NCBI GenBank assembly: GCA_964446435.1
Contig: CAYUOS010000005.1
Coordinates: 1 to 42,831 of the forward strand
DNA length: 42,831 nt
DNA from: SLNP01 sp964446435
GTDB taxonomy: Bacteria > Bacteroidota > Bacteroidia > Bacteroidales > VadinHA17
Direction of reading: 5' to 3'
Below the pieces are notes generated by a model that saw only the letters and a list, made by a program, of their open reading frames with translations, searched no databases and had not been told where the DNA came from. Below, piece by piece: positions 33,073-42,169 of the stretch; positions within the stretch are counted from its first letter, which is position 1; every line of letters begins with the position of its first letter. Both the position numbers and the translations under genes were made by a program.

Positions 33073-33196
33073 TCAAAATTACTTAATTTTGGTTTCCGTC
33101 GGCAGAAAGCAAAACAATGAAACACCGATCACCCCCAGCGATGCATTAAACCTTCGGCCGCCAGGTGAATCTAACATACATTGCACTTTTTGGTTT

Positions 33197-33739
33197 TTGA
33201 AGAGATTTAACGACGATAGCGAGATACTGGGTGTTCTTGATACAGACACTGAGAAAGGATTCAGGTTGCTGGTTGAGAAGTATGGCAGAAGGCTTTACTG
33301 GCATATCAGAAGAATGGTCATTACCCATGAGGACGCTGATGATGCACTGCAGAACACATTTGTAAACTGCTGGAAAAACATCTCACGGTTCAGAAATGAG
33401 AGTCCGATCTACACATGGCTCTATACCATCGCCACAAACGAGGCTCTGATGTCGATCCGAAAGCGTAACAGAATGGCTGAGAGTTCATTCGAAACGGTTG
33501 GTGATATCTTTGCACATACACTTGAGGGAGATTCATGGTTCGACGGAGACGAAGCCGAAGAAAAATTGCAGAACGCAATTCTGTCTCTCCCGGAAAAACA
33601 GCGCCTGGTGTTCCTGATGAAATACTATGACGATATGACATACGAAGAAATAAGCACGATAACGGGAACAACAACAGGAGCGCTGAAAGCATCATACCAT
33701 CATGCCGTGAGAAAAATTGAAGAATTCATAACCGGCTGA
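33197..33739 (+). CDS. ECF-type RNA polymerase sigma factor
   Basis: 180 residues from a TTG at 33197; the frame stays open upstream to an ATG at 32993, but that region overlaps ychF and has no family similarity, while LKRFNDDSEIL at the TTG matches family starts. Sigma region 2 is seen as RLYWHIRRMVITHEDADDAL, QNTFVNCWKNISRF and YTWLYTIATNEALMSIRKR; region 4 as SLPEKQRLVFLMKYYDDMTY, EEISTITGTTTGALKAS. It is followed by a membrane protein and a Spy-like protein, a sigma/anti-sigma/sensor type of arrangement. Confidence 0.88.
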   Translation: MKRFNDDSEILGVLDTDTEKGFRLLVEKYGRRLYWHIRRMVITHEDADDALQNTFVNCWKNISRFRNESPIYTWLYTIATNEALMSIRKRNRMAESSFETVGDIFAHTLEGDSWFDGDEAEEKLQNAILSLPEKQRLVFLMKYYDDMTYEEISTITGTTTGALKASYHHAVRKIEEFITG

Positions 33740-33772
33740 TTAAACCATTACTGCTAAGCAACATCTCAGAAG

Positions 33773-34228
33773 ATGATGAAGAATCTTGAGAAAAACACAC
33801 AACAAACTCCGTTCAAAGTACCGGAAAACTACTTTGACGAACTGAACGAAAGAATACTGAATAGTACTTCCGAAAAGAGTGTCGGCAGAATCATCAGGCA
33901 AAGGGGTCTGTCAATAATCCGCCCGTGGTTGTCACTGGCAGCAATCATCACAGGCGCAGCACTGATTACATTGGCCGTGCTTCACCTGACAGGAAGGGGC
34001 AGTCACGCTCTCAACGATGATTCAAACGGTACACTCATCGCTGATATTCCACAGTTCCTGGTCGATGGCATTGACCTCTACCTTATCGAGCTCGATATGC
34101 ACGACAATATCGAACAGGGCGCAACTTCAGAGGTAAATATGCAAGACGATATTGTAGAATTCCTGATGGTTAATGAGATTGATTTTACTATACTCCTCGA
34201 GTACCTTAACGATAAACTTCAGCTCTGA
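33773..34228 (+). CDS. Single-pass membrane protein, probable anti-sigma partner
   Basis: 151 residues. The N-terminal cytoplasmic part contains TPFKVPENYFDELNERI, a motif I associate with small membrane proteins encoded after ECF sigma factors in Bacteroidetes. One membrane helix (WLSLAAIITGAALITLAVLH) spans about residues 60-80, and an acidic C-terminal part lies outside. No zinc anti-sigma motif is seen. Role as anti-sigma factor is inferred from position, 33 bases after the sigma gene. Confidence 0.65.
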   Translation: MMKNLEKNTQQTPFKVPENYFDELNERILNSTSEKSVGRIIRQRGLSIIRPWLSLAAIITGAALITLAVLHLTGRGSHALNDDSNGTLIADIPQFLVDGIDLYLIELDMHDNIEQGATSEVNMQDDIVEFLMVNEIDFTILLEYLNDKLQL

Positions 34229-34269
34229 AAGCATCCTGAAGAGAAAATAGTTACTAAAAACATGATCAT

Positions 34270-34740
34270 ATGAAAAAAGCACTTATTGTTCTGATAGCTG
34301 TAACAGCGTTTGCTTTGCCACGTGAACTGAAATCGCAGGGGCAGGACTTTGAAAGGATTCAATCGTACAAAATTGCCCTCTTCACCAGAAGGCTTAATCT
34401 TACTCCGGCTGAAGCTGAAAAATTCTGGCCGGTTTACAATGAGTATGACCACAGGCGAACCCGGCTCCAGCAGCAAAGAGCAGAGACCATAAGGATGGTC
34501 AACCAGAATGAGGGCAGAATGTCTGACGGAGAACTTCTTAAGGCTGCAGACAGACTGATAGCCATGCAGGTTGATGAGGCTTCACTGACAGAAGCATTGC
34601 ATAAAAAGCTGAAGGAGATTCTTCCTCCCGCAAAGGTTATCAGGGTCTATCAGGCTGAGAACATGCTCAGGAACCAGCTGCTTAATGAACTGCGGGATCA
34701 GCGGGAGATAAGGAGAGAGCCCCTCAGGCCGGGAAGATAA
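34270..34740 (+). CDS. Periplasmic Spy/CpxP-like helical protein
   Basis: 156 residues with a signal peptide (KKALIVLIAVTAFALPRELKS) and a long helical, highly charged mature part. The repeated LxLTPxEAEKFWPVYNEY motif (near residue 40) is characteristic of small periplasmic proteins of the Spy/heavy-metal-sensor type encoded next to ECF sigma factors in Bacteroidetes. May sense envelope damage or metals. It ends one base before the convergent hutH gene. Confidence 0.7.
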   Translation: MKKALIVLIAVTAFALPRELKSQGQDFERIQSYKIALFTRRLNLTPAEAEKFWPVYNEYDHRRTRLQQQRAETIRMVNQNEGRMSDGELLKAADRLIAMQVDEASLTEALHKKLKEILPPAKVIRVYQAENMLRNQLLNELRDQREIRREPLRPGR

Positions 34741-34741
34741 C

Positions 34742-36232
34742 TCAGAAGCTGTAGGCCTGCATAAACCTTACCGCCTTCTCGATTTCAGGATACATTACCC
34801 TGTCATCTTCGACAAAGGAGACCTCTCTTCTGAAGTCACCCAACAGGTTCTCGATGTATGCTGATGACCTTAATGGACGCCTGAATTCAATGGCCTGAGC
34901 TGCAGTGTAGAGCTCTATTCCAAGAATCGTCATTGTATTCTCAGCTATCCTGAGCAGACGGGTGGCGCCGTTGGCACCCATGCTGACATGATCCTCCTGT
35001 TCATTTGATGATGGTATCGAGTCAACCGATGTCGGTGTGCAAAGCTGCTTGTTGCGGCTTACCAGTGATGCCGCAGTGTACTGAGGTATCATGAATCCGC
35101 TGTTTAGACCCGGATTCGCCACAAGGAATTCAGGCAGGTTCCTCTGACCCGATATCAGCCTGTAGATGCGCCTTTCAGCAATACTGCCGAGCTCTGCAAT
35201 CGCATTTGCCATATAGTCAAATACAAGAGCCAGGGGCTGACCGTGAAAATTACCTCCCGAAAGTATCTTGTCCTCTTCAGGAAATATTGTTGGATTGTCA
35301 GTTACTGAGTTTATCTCGGTTAACAACACCTTCTCAAAATACTGAAGGGCGTCTCGTGTAGCCCCGTGAACCTGGGGTATGCACCTGAATGAATAGGGAT
35401 CCTGTACGTGAACCTTCTTTCTGACCGCGATTTCACTCCCATCAAGTATCTCCCTGAAGTTTGCAGCTGTAAACAGTTGACCCTCATGGGGCCTTATTCT
35501 GTGAAGGGCTTCGTTGAAAGGCTCCGTTCTTCCGTCATAAGCTTCAAGCGATACCGCGGCAACCGCATCGGCAGCTCTTACAAGCCTGCGCGACATGAGA
35601 GCAACATGTACCCCGTGAGCGCTCATGAACTGTGTTCCGTTAAGGAGGGCAAGCCCCTCCTTGGAACGAAGTTCAACAGTCGGAATATTGATCTTATCAG
35701 AAACCTTCGAAGCCGGCATCCTTTCTCCCATGTAGCGGACCTCACCAAGACCGAGCAGCGGCAGCACAAGGTGTGCCAGCGGAGCAAGGTCGCCGGAAGC
35801 CCCGAGAGAGCCATACTCAAACACAATGGGAATTATCCCCCTGTTGTACATGTCGATCAGGCTTCTTACAGTTACTTCCTGAACCCCTGAATAGCCAAGG
35901 CTGAGAGCATGCACCTTCAGCAAAAGCATCAGCTTTACTATATCTTCCCCTACTTCCTGACCTGTACCGCAGGCGTGTGACATTACCAGGTTCCTCTGAA
36001 GCTGGTTCAGCTGATCACGGCTTATGGTTTTATTGTACAACGCCCCGAAACCGGTTGTTACTCCATATACAGGGGAATCATGGTTTTCAAGCTTCCTGTC
36101 AAGCCAGTCGCGACAACGGTTGATAAGACCGGCCGACTCTGCCGACAATTCAAGGGTAAATGGCTGGTTTACTGTTTCCCCAATCTGATCTATGGTAAGC
36201 GATTCGGGTGTGATTAAAAGAACTCTATTCAT
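34742..36232 (-). CDS. hutH: Histidine ammonia-lyase
   Basis: Removes ammonia from L-histidine to give urocanate. 496 residues from the ATG at 36232, which overlaps the hisS stop by 8 bases (ATGAATAG). The MIO cofactor triad is in GSLGASGDLAPLAHL near residue 140, YGVTTGFG near 58, NLVMSHACG near 82 with the Ser-His selectivity pair of histidine (not tyrosine or phenylalanine) lyases, and SIPSSNEQEDHVSMG near 405. No other hut genes are in the window, so the fate of urocanate is not shown. Confidence 0.92.
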   Translation of the reverse strand: MNRVLLITPESLTIDQIGETVNQPFTLELSAESAGLINRCRDWLDRKLENHDSPVYGVTTGFGALYNKTISRDQLNQLQRNLVMSHACGTGQEVGEDIVKLMLLLKVHALSLGYSGVQEVTVRSLIDMYNRGIIPIVFEYGSLGASGDLAPLAHLVLPLLGLGEVRYMGERMPASKVSDKINIPTVELRSKEGLALLNGTQFMSAHGVHVALMSRRLVRAADAVAAVSLEAYDGRTEPFNEALHRIRPHEGQLFTAANFREILDGSEIAVRKKVHVQDPYSFRCIPQVHGATRDALQYFEKVLLTEINSVTDNPTIFPEEDKILSGGNFHGQPLALVFDYMANAIAELGSIAERRIYRLISGQRNLPEFLVANPGLNSGFMIPQYTAASLVSRNKQLCTPTSVDSIPSSNEQEDHVSMGANGATRLLRIAENTMTILGIELYTAAQAIEFRRPLRSSAYIENLLGDFRREVSFVEDDRVMYPEIEKAVRFMQAYSF

Positions 36233-37583
36233 ATCTGCCCAATAATTCATCTTTTTTAAGCCTTGACTGGGTACCTGAGCCCATATCCCTAAGGGTTACC
36301 TCCCCGGCAGATATCTCATCAGCCCCTGCTATCAAAACCTCTGGTATATGTCTTGAATCAGCGTAACTGAACTGTTTCCTGAGCTTTATCGCATCTGGGA
36401 ACAGCTCTGCATTAACACCCCTGCTCCTTAGCTGACGCGCGATCTCGAGAGCGTAGCCAAGTTCTCTTCCACCGAAATTCACTATCAGCACCCGGGTTCC
36501 TGTTTTCGAAAACGGGGGGAACAGACCTGCCTGTTGCATAACATCATAAATCCTGTCTGCACCAAATGAGATGCCAACCCCTGAAACACCCTCCATGCCG
36601 AAGATGCCGGCAAGGTTATCGTAACGGCCTCCCCCGCAGATGCTGCCAATCTCAATATCAAGTGACTTGACCTCAATTATGGCTCCGGTATAATAGTTAA
36701 GACCTCTGGCAAGGGAAAGATCAAGTTCAACACTACCAGACTCATCATCAGTCATGTAAGCAAATAGCTCACGCATCTCGGCTATCCCCTTTAATCCTGT
36801 CTCACTGGGTGCAAATATCCTCTCAAGGAGATCGAGCCTCTCAGGAACATCCCCCTGCATCGTCAGCAACGGCATTATCGTATCTATTGCGCTTCCGGGT
36901 ATACCCTTCTGAATCAGCGATGCAACGACACTGTCAACGCCTGTCTTCTCAAGCTTGTCGATCTCAACAGTTATGTCTGTAATCCTTTCTCCAACTCCCG
37001 CTATCTCAGCAATGCCGGCAAGAATCTTCCTGTTGTTGAGCTTTGTAACCGTCTTTAGTCCCAGTCTCCTGAATACCTCCTTTATTATCAGTATCAGCTC
37101 ATATTCATTCATCATTGAGTCGCTGCCTATCACATCGGCATCGCACTGGTAAAATTCACGGTACCTTCCCTTCTGCGGTCTGTCTGCCCTCCACACCGGC
37201 TGAATCTGAAATCTCTTGAACGGAAAGGTTATTTCATTCCTGTGCTGAACCACATATCGCGCAAAAGGAACAGTGAGATCATACCTCAGCCCCTTCTCGC
37301 AAATCCTGGCCGATAACTTTAAAGAATCAGCGGAGGCCAGTTCATCTTTGTCAATACCGCTAAGGAAATCACCAGAATTGAGAATCCTGAACAGCAACCT
37401 GTCACCTTCATCGCCATATTTGCCCAGGAGGGTGGAGAGGTTCTCCATGGCCGGGGTTTCGATCGGCTGGTAACCGTATAGCGTAAATACCGATTTTATT
37501 GTGTCAAAGATGTGGTATCTCCTCTGCATCTCATCAGGGGAAAAGTCACGTGTTCCTTTCGGAATAGCAGGTTTTGCCGGCAT
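36225..37583 (-). CDS. hisS: Histidyl-tRNA synthetase
   Basis: Class II aminoacyl-tRNA synthetase. 452 residues: PKGTRDFSPDEM at the start (family signature), motif 2 region FQIQPVWRADRPQKGRYREF near 122, histidine-binding LARGLNYYTGAIIEV near 288 and CGGGRYDNLAGIFG near 315, motif 3 VSGVGISFGADRI near 335, and the C-terminal anticodon-binding domain. Complete and normal in length. The hutH start codon lies inside its end. A TATTTTTG -7 box lies at 37616-37623 on the minus strand. Confidence 0.95.
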   Translation of the reverse strand: MPAKPAIPKGTRDFSPDEMQRRYHIFDTIKSVFTLYGYQPIETPAMENLSTLLGKYGDEGDRLLFRILNSGDFLSGIDKDELASADSLKLSARICEKGLRYDLTVPFARYVVQHRNEITFPFKRFQIQPVWRADRPQKGRYREFYQCDADVIGSDSMMNEYELILIIKEVFRRLGLKTVTKLNNRKILAGIAEIAGVGERITDITVEIDKLEKTGVDSVVASLIQKGIPGSAIDTIMPLLTMQGDVPERLDLLERIFAPSETGLKGIAEMRELFAYMTDDESGSVELDLSLARGLNYYTGAIIEVKSLDIEIGSICGGGRYDNLAGIFGMEGVSGVGISFGADRIYDVMQQAGLFPPFSKTGTRVLIVNFGGRELGYALEIARQLRSRGVNAELFPDAIKLRKQFSYADSRHIPEVLIAGADEISAGEVTLRDMGSGTQSRLKKDELLGRYE

Positions 37584-37615
37584 AATTAATGATTGAAATT
37601 TTCCGGGTAAAAATA

Positions 37616-37623
37616 CAAAAATA
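37616..37623 (-). promoter_or_regulatory. -7 box upstream of hisS
   Basis: TATTTTTG on the minus strand fits TAnnTTTG, 33 bases before the hisS ATG. No -33 element is evident. Confidence 0.35.
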
Positions 37624-37666
37624 TGTCCACCTCATAAGAAATTACCCGCCGGGCTGCCAAAATCTT

Positions 37667-38527
37667 CTACCATACCTGTGGTATGTAGGTCTGCTCATCC
37701 TTGGGGGGACGGACATACGCGATATCGTTTCTTCTTGGTTTCAGCCTGATCGGCTTGTTCTTTACCTCCTCATAGGGGATCAGGCTGAGAAGGTGGTCGA
37801 TACAATTAAGCCTCGCCCTCCTCTTGTCATCTCCCTCGACAACAAACCACGGAGATTGTTTCGTATCGGTGAACGAAAACATCTTGTCCTTTGCCATCGA
37901 ATACTCAACCCACCTGTCGCGTGATTCAATATCCATCGGACTAATCTTCCATCTCTTGATAGGATTTTTAATCCGATCCTGGAACCGCTTCTCCTGCTCT
38001 TCATCACTTACCGAGAACCAATATTTGATAAGGATAATCCCCGACCTGATAAGCATCTTCTCAAATTCAGGGCATGACCTCAGGAACTCCTCGTACTCTT
38101 CATTGGTGCAGAAGCCCATAACCTTCTCAACACCGGCCCTGTTATACCAGCTACGGTCGAAGAGTACAATCTCTCCGCCTGCAGGAAGATGCTGAACATA
38201 CCTCTGGAAGTACCATTGTGTCTTCTCCTTCTCGGTAGGTGTGCCGAGGGCGACTACACGACAGATACGCGGATTCATGCAAGCCGAAATAGTCTTTATG
38301 GCTCCTCCCTTACCGGCAGCATCTCTTCCCTCAAAGACAACCACCACCTTAAGCATCTTCTCCTTCACCCATTCCTGAAGTTTTACCAGCTCCACCTCGT
38401 ACTTCGGCAATGCCTTGAAATATAAACCTTTCGAGAATCTCTTTTGCTTTTCAACACCGATATCGTGATAAAGCTCCGTCCGTTCAAATTTTTCTCCTGC
38501 CGGCTGCTGGTCCTTCTTCTTTGCCAT
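37667..38527 (-). CDS. Polyphosphate kinase 2, single-domain
   Basis: Phosphorylates nucleoside diphosphates (or monophosphates, in some classes) from polyphosphate. 286 residues from the ATG at 38527 (AKKKDQQ); the open frame continues to 38737 but crosses the DUF4870 gene end and has no family similarity. Walker A EGRDAAGKGG near residue 66, Walker B-like LFDRSWYNRAGVE near 122, and lid KRWKISPMDIESRDRW near 210 are all intact. It is followed 83 bases later by hisS. Confidence 0.92.
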   Translation of the reverse strand: MAKKKDQQPAGEKFERTELYHDIGVEKQKRFSKGLYFKALPKYEVELVKLQEWVKEKMLKVVVVFEGRDAAGKGGAIKTISACMNPRICRVVALGTPTEKEKTQWYFQRYVQHLPAGGEIVLFDRSWYNRAGVEKVMGFCTNEEYEEFLRSCPEFEKMLIRSGIILIKYWFSVSDEEQEKRFQDRIKNPIKRWKISPMDIESRDRWVEYSMAKDKMFSFTDTKQSPWFVVEGDDKRRARLNCIDHLLSLIPYEEVKNKPIRLKPRRNDIAYVRPPKDEQTYIPQVW

Positions 38528-38658
38528 ATGTTCCTGAGTTTTGAGAGAATAATAATGGTATTTCAACAGGAAATTTAAGAAAATCCCTGAAACATGACAA
38601 GAAAGCGTACAATTTTTGCCTGAATCGAAGTTCGGCTTACCTGAATGGCCGCCGGTTC

Positions 38659-39018
38659 TTACTGAATAAAGGGAATACTTAGAGGATATCTGAATGGCAC
38701 ACCCTGTGACGCTCTGATAGAAGCAATAATCACACAAACAAATTCGAGTGTCAAAAGCGCAAACAGGAAAAAGAAACCCACTATCAGAAACATCAGGGGA
38801 ATGCAGAGCACAGAGTAGAGAAGCACCGACAACTGAAAATTCAGGCTCTCCTTTCCGTTCCGGTCAACCCATTCCGAATCTGTTCTCCTTGAAAGCCAGA
38901 AGATAAGAGGCCCGAGAATGCCTCCAAAAAGGATAAAGATATAACCGGCAAAAGCAGATAGATGGCATAGCATTGCCCAGTTTCGTTCCGATCCTGAATA
39001 TTCATTTATATCTTCCAT
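38659..39018 (-). CDS. DUF4870 small membrane protein (Tic20-like)
   Basis: 119 residues: N-terminal NWAMLCHLSAFAGYIF, then DRNGKESLNFQLSVLLYSVL, and a third helix, the standard DUF4870 layout of three hydrophobic segments. Function unknown. It lies 49 bases downstream of the unknown secreted protein at 39068-39922. Confidence 0.85.
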   Translation of the reverse strand: MEDINEYSGSERNWAMLCHLSAFAGYIFILFGGILGPLIFWLSRRTDSEWVDRNGKESLNFQLSVLLYSVLCIPLMFLIVGFFFLFALLTLEFVCVIIASIRASQGVPFRYPLSIPFIQ

Positions 39019-39067
39019 GACTCAAAGCGTTTACTCAAAAGACAGTCTTAACCTGTGTAGTGCTGCA

Positions 39068-39922
39068 TCAGAAGCGACCAATTCTTCTCAGGTCGGCAGG
39101 AAGAAATCCGTTTGGGTTCCTCTGGTCTATCTTGTGGTTGTTGAAATAATACATCCTGGCATCCTCTGTTCCGATAAGGATCTTGAAAACATATGCCCCC
39201 CTGACCTCATCCGGCGGTCCAACCTTGTGAAGTATCAATGTATTTGGTCTCCTCTCGGCAATGGATTTCATTATCTCACTCTCTTCAACCAGGCGGAAAT
39301 CGCCTGAATATATTGCCCTGATCTCCTCTTCAGAAGATATCGATGCCGCCATGTCAATCTCTCGCGCCAGTATAGTCTTTCCCTCTATTTCAGGCACAAA
39401 CTGGTTGTAGTATCGAAGAAACCTCACGCCCGGTGTCTTCGGATTTTCTATAATAACCTTCGCATGCTGCTGAATGAACTCTACAAGCAGGCCCAGTTTA
39501 TATCCATAATCTGCATCTGCATCCTCACCGGCAAAATCAAGCGGAATAGCGCAGAATTCGGGCATATCCTCAAGGTTTCTCACCTTCTTGCCCAACAGAA
39601 GGTTCAGAAAAGAAAAAGAAGAGCCTGTCTTGTCGCGCTCATAGAATGACTCTGTCAGTACCAGGAATGACCATGACGGTTCCTGCCTCCTCTTGTTGAA
39701 TTCATCAATTGTTATGAACTCGTAAGGGGTCAGCTTCCAGAATTCGGTAACCGCGGCACGAATGGCCGGATTGTATTCTGAAAACGGAGAGTTCTCAAGT
39801 ACCACACCGGTTTTCGAAGCAAGCAACAGCCTGCCCTCCTCAACGGTAGGAAAAGGGGCCTGAGCCATTACTGAAACAGCAAGTATAAGTTGCAACGTTA
39901 GTAAAATGGTTGTTCTCATCAT
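39068..39922 (-). CDS. Secreted protein of unknown function
   Basis: 284 residues with a signal peptide (RTTILLTLQLILAVSVMAQ). The mature sequence is mixed alpha/beta and has no motif I recognise. ATG at 39922 is followed directly by another ATG; either may be used. Only 2 bases separate it from the stop of the Tyr-rich protein gene upstream, so the two are co-expressed and may work together. Confidence 0.65.
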   Translation of the reverse strand: MMRTTILLTLQLILAVSVMAQAPFPTVEEGRLLLASKTGVVLENSPFSEYNPAIRAAVTEFWKLTPYEFITIDEFNKRRQEPSWSFLVLTESFYERDKTGSSFSFLNLLLGKKVRNLEDMPEFCAIPLDFAGEDADADYGYKLGLLVEFIQQHAKVIIENPKTPGVRFLRYYNQFVPEIEGKTILAREIDMAASISSEEEIRAIYSGDFRLVEESEIMKSIAERRPNTLILHKVGPPDEVRGAYVFKILIGTEDARMYYFNNHKIDQRNPNGFLPADLRRIGRF

Positions 39923-39924
39923 AT

Positions 39925-40677
39925 CTATTTAGTTGGTAGGTAGAGTGGATTCCTTTCATTGTATCGCCTTACATAGACGAACATAAGCTGCTTCTGCTTC
40001 TTCCTCGACAGACGTACATATTCATCATGCAATTCAGGGTCGTTCATCAGGAGAATTGTTACATTCCTTGGCTCATAGTCAACCACCTTGCCTGTTTCGA
40101 AATCAATAAGGTATTGCTTCAGTTCCGTTCTTGCAACGTTTGATTGCCTGTAGGGCATCCCGTAGGAGTAGGGATTGTAATAACTGCTGTAGGGATTGTA
40201 GCCGTAAGGGTAATAGGAATAATAGGGATCATAGTAACCACCGTAAGGGTAATTACCGTAATGCCTTGAATCGTACATTGTTATGTCAGCAACAAAGTGA
40301 CATATGCTGCCAATGAAAGTAATCCGGTTGAAGTTTTCCTGTACCTGGACGTATAATACTCCATTGCGTGCAAAACCCCAGATATCACCTTTCTTCAGCT
40401 CCTGCCTTACCCCCATTTCATCATAATAGTAGATCTTTTCTCCATCAAACACCTTTTTAAAGAAGTCCCTGTCATTGTAATCAGCAGAGGTCAGAAGTTT
40501 GGCTTTGGGAATCGGGTTATTTGTCTTTACCTGGTCAAAATTCAGATATATTCCATCAGTGAACTTGAATCCGGGCTCATATTTAACGGTCCTCTCCGGT
40601 TCCAGCTGGCCATGCAACACCACTGAACCAACTAATACCATGACCAGAACAGCTGAAATCATCCTGAATGTTTTCAT
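39925..40677 (-). CDS. Secreted protein with Tyr/Pro/Gly-rich insert
   Basis: 250 residues from the ATG at 40677, chosen for its signal peptide (KTFRMISAVLVMVLVGSVVL) and because AGGAGG lies four bases upstream. The outer parts are ordinary globular sequence (FKFTDGIYLNFDQVKTNNPI, KKGDIWGFARNGVLYVQ). Between about residues 137 and 175 lies a low-complexity stretch of repeated YYxPY/YGxY units with no counterpart in the neighbour. No family recognised. Followed by the 39068-39922 gene after 2 bases. Confidence 0.65.
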   Translation of the reverse strand: MKTFRMISAVLVMVLVGSVVLHGQLEPERTVKYEPGFKFTDGIYLNFDQVKTNNPIPKAKLLTSADYNDRDFFKKVFDGEKIYYYDEMGVRQELKKGDIWGFARNGVLYVQVQENFNRITFIGSICHFVADITMYDSRHYGNYPYGGYYDPYYSYYPYGYNPYSSYYNPYSYGMPYRQSNVARTELKQYLIDFETGKVVDYEPRNVTILLMNDPELHDEYVRLSRKKQKQLMFVYVRRYNERNPLYLPTK

Positions 40678-40817
40678 GGCTCCTCCTTTTTGGTTTGTAC
40701 CTACAAAATTCATACCGCCACAGACAAAAATAATCCATTAATCTGATTGTTGCCATAACCTGCAGTGTTTTTGAGATAAATATGTATTTTTACACTCTGC
40801 GATCGCCGGCTGAAGAG

Positions 40818-42164
40818 ATGAAAATAACTGAGAATAAGTCTGAAAAGGTAAAGCAAAAAACGGAAGAAAAGGCGGGAGCCGGAAGCATCATGGTACCCGG
40901 AATACTCGGAGCTGTTGCTGTTCTGCTGATTTTGGCCTCACCATTGCTTGTCATTAAGGGTTATTACCTGTTTGCATTCATAGCAACCGGAATTGCAGTT
41001 GCAGCAGGTCTCTATGCCTCTGCCATACAGACTAAGTCTCTCAGGAGAGAGGAAAAAAGGCTGGCGGATATTACCAGGGAACGATTGAACCAGGGTGAGT
41101 TCATTTCGGGATTCTCGCACCGGATAAGGGAGCCTCTCAATAACCTTGTGATAGTTGGGGAATTACTTTCCGGTACCTCCCTGAATGAGAAACAGAAGGA
41201 CCTGATCGAGACACTGATTGCCTCGACAACAAATATGGTATCAACCGTCAATGAACTTACAATGCAGGGTGCTGAAACCACTGCATTCGGTAAGAGAAAG
41301 GCAATCAGGTTCAATCTGCTTTCTGCCATACAGAATACAATTGAGATATTTAACCTGAAGGGAATAGCGCCTGTGGCTTTCTCGGTTGAATCGTCCGTGC
41401 CATCGGGTCCGCAACTTACAGGAGATCCTATAATAATCAAGCAGATAATAATTGACCTGCTCAATAACCTTACTGAGACCAAAGGCCATAGAGAAACAAC
41501 ACTGAGAATAAGCATTGATGAGCCTGAACCTGTTGATAGCTACCTGAATGTTCCTGTCAGATTCTCATCAGATTCGGAGCTTCTGAAAGATTATAGTGAA
41601 GACCTTCCTGAACCTCTTTCCCTAAGGCTTATCAGAGAGAACTCAGGCAGATACGAGTATAAGGCAGACTCATCAGGAACGAGACTCAGGGTGATCCTTC
41701 CATTTCTGCCTGCAGGGACGGACGAGAAACAGGAGGTTGTCATTTCACCCAGGATTGCCGAATTAAGACGCGAAAAGCCAAGAAAAAGGGAGATCAGGGA
41801 GTTGAACCTGCTTCTGGTCGAGGACAATGAGATTAACCAGAAGATAACCTATCTTACCCTCAAGCCACTGGTCAAAAGCATCGATACCGCTTCCAACGGC
41901 AAGGAGGCACTTGACATGATAGCCACTGCCGATTATGACATTATTCTGATGGACATTCAGATGCCTGTAATGGATGGCCTTGTGGCAACTGAAAAGATCA
42001 GGGCCCTCGAAAAGAGTACCGGCAGGCATGTGCCAATAATTGCCATCACAGCAAATGCAATGCTTGGAGACAAGGAAAAATGCCTCGCTGCAGGTATGGA
42101 TGATTATATTAGCAAACCGTTTCATCCTGCAGCCCTTATCAGCAAGATAAAAGACTTCTTTTAA
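40818..42164 (+). CDS. Membrane hybrid histidine kinase with degenerate kinase core and intact receiver
   Basis: 448 residues from the ATG at 40818. Two membrane helices (about 24-46 and 48-70), no periplasmic sensor, then a HisKA-like segment GFSHRIREPL with His-101. The residue after His is Arg where active kinases have Glu or Asp. An N-box-like IIDLLNNLTETKG (212-223) is present, but the DxGxG and GLGL ATP boxes are absent (replaced around 247-275). The C-terminal receiver is complete: Glu-335/Asp-336, phospho-acceptor Asp-379 (LMDIQMPVMDG), Thr-411 and Lys-433. Probably receives phosphate from another kinase or dephosphorylates a partner. It ends 5 bases from the convergent PP2C gene. Confidence 0.85.
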   Translation: MKITENKSEKVKQKTEEKAGAGSIMVPGILGAVAVLLILASPLLVIKGYYLFAFIATGIAVAAGLYASAIQTKSLRREEKRLADITRERLNQGEFISGFSHRIREPLNNLVIVGELLSGTSLNEKQKDLIETLIASTTNMVSTVNELTMQGAETTAFGKRKAIRFNLLSAIQNTIEIFNLKGIAPVAFSVESSVPSGPQLTGDPIIIKQIIIDLLNNLTETKGHRETTLRISIDEPEPVDSYLNVPVRFSSDSELLKDYSEDLPEPLSLRLIRENSGRYEYKADSSGTRLRVILPFLPAGTDEKQEVVISPRIAELRREKPRKREIRELNLLLVEDNEINQKITYLTLKPLVKSIDTASNGKEALDMIATADYDIILMDIQMPVMDGLVATEKIRALEKSTGRHVPIIAITANAMLGDKEKCLAAGMDDYISKPFHPAALISKIKDFF

Positions 42165-42169
42165 GATTC

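Noticed and set aside
35408..35890. 160-residue plus-strand frame opposite hutH
   Set aside because: Shadow of a fully conserved hutH; no signal, motif or plausible start.
38527..38737. N-terminal extension of PPK2
   Set aside because: Overlaps the DUF4870 gene end, is Cys/Ser/Tyr-rich unlike the family, and PPK2 similarity begins only after the ATG at 38527.
40782..40818. Upstream ATG of the hybrid kinase
   Set aside because: It lies in a likely leader, adds an atypical 12-residue extension, and the ATG at 40818 gives a normal polar N-terminus.
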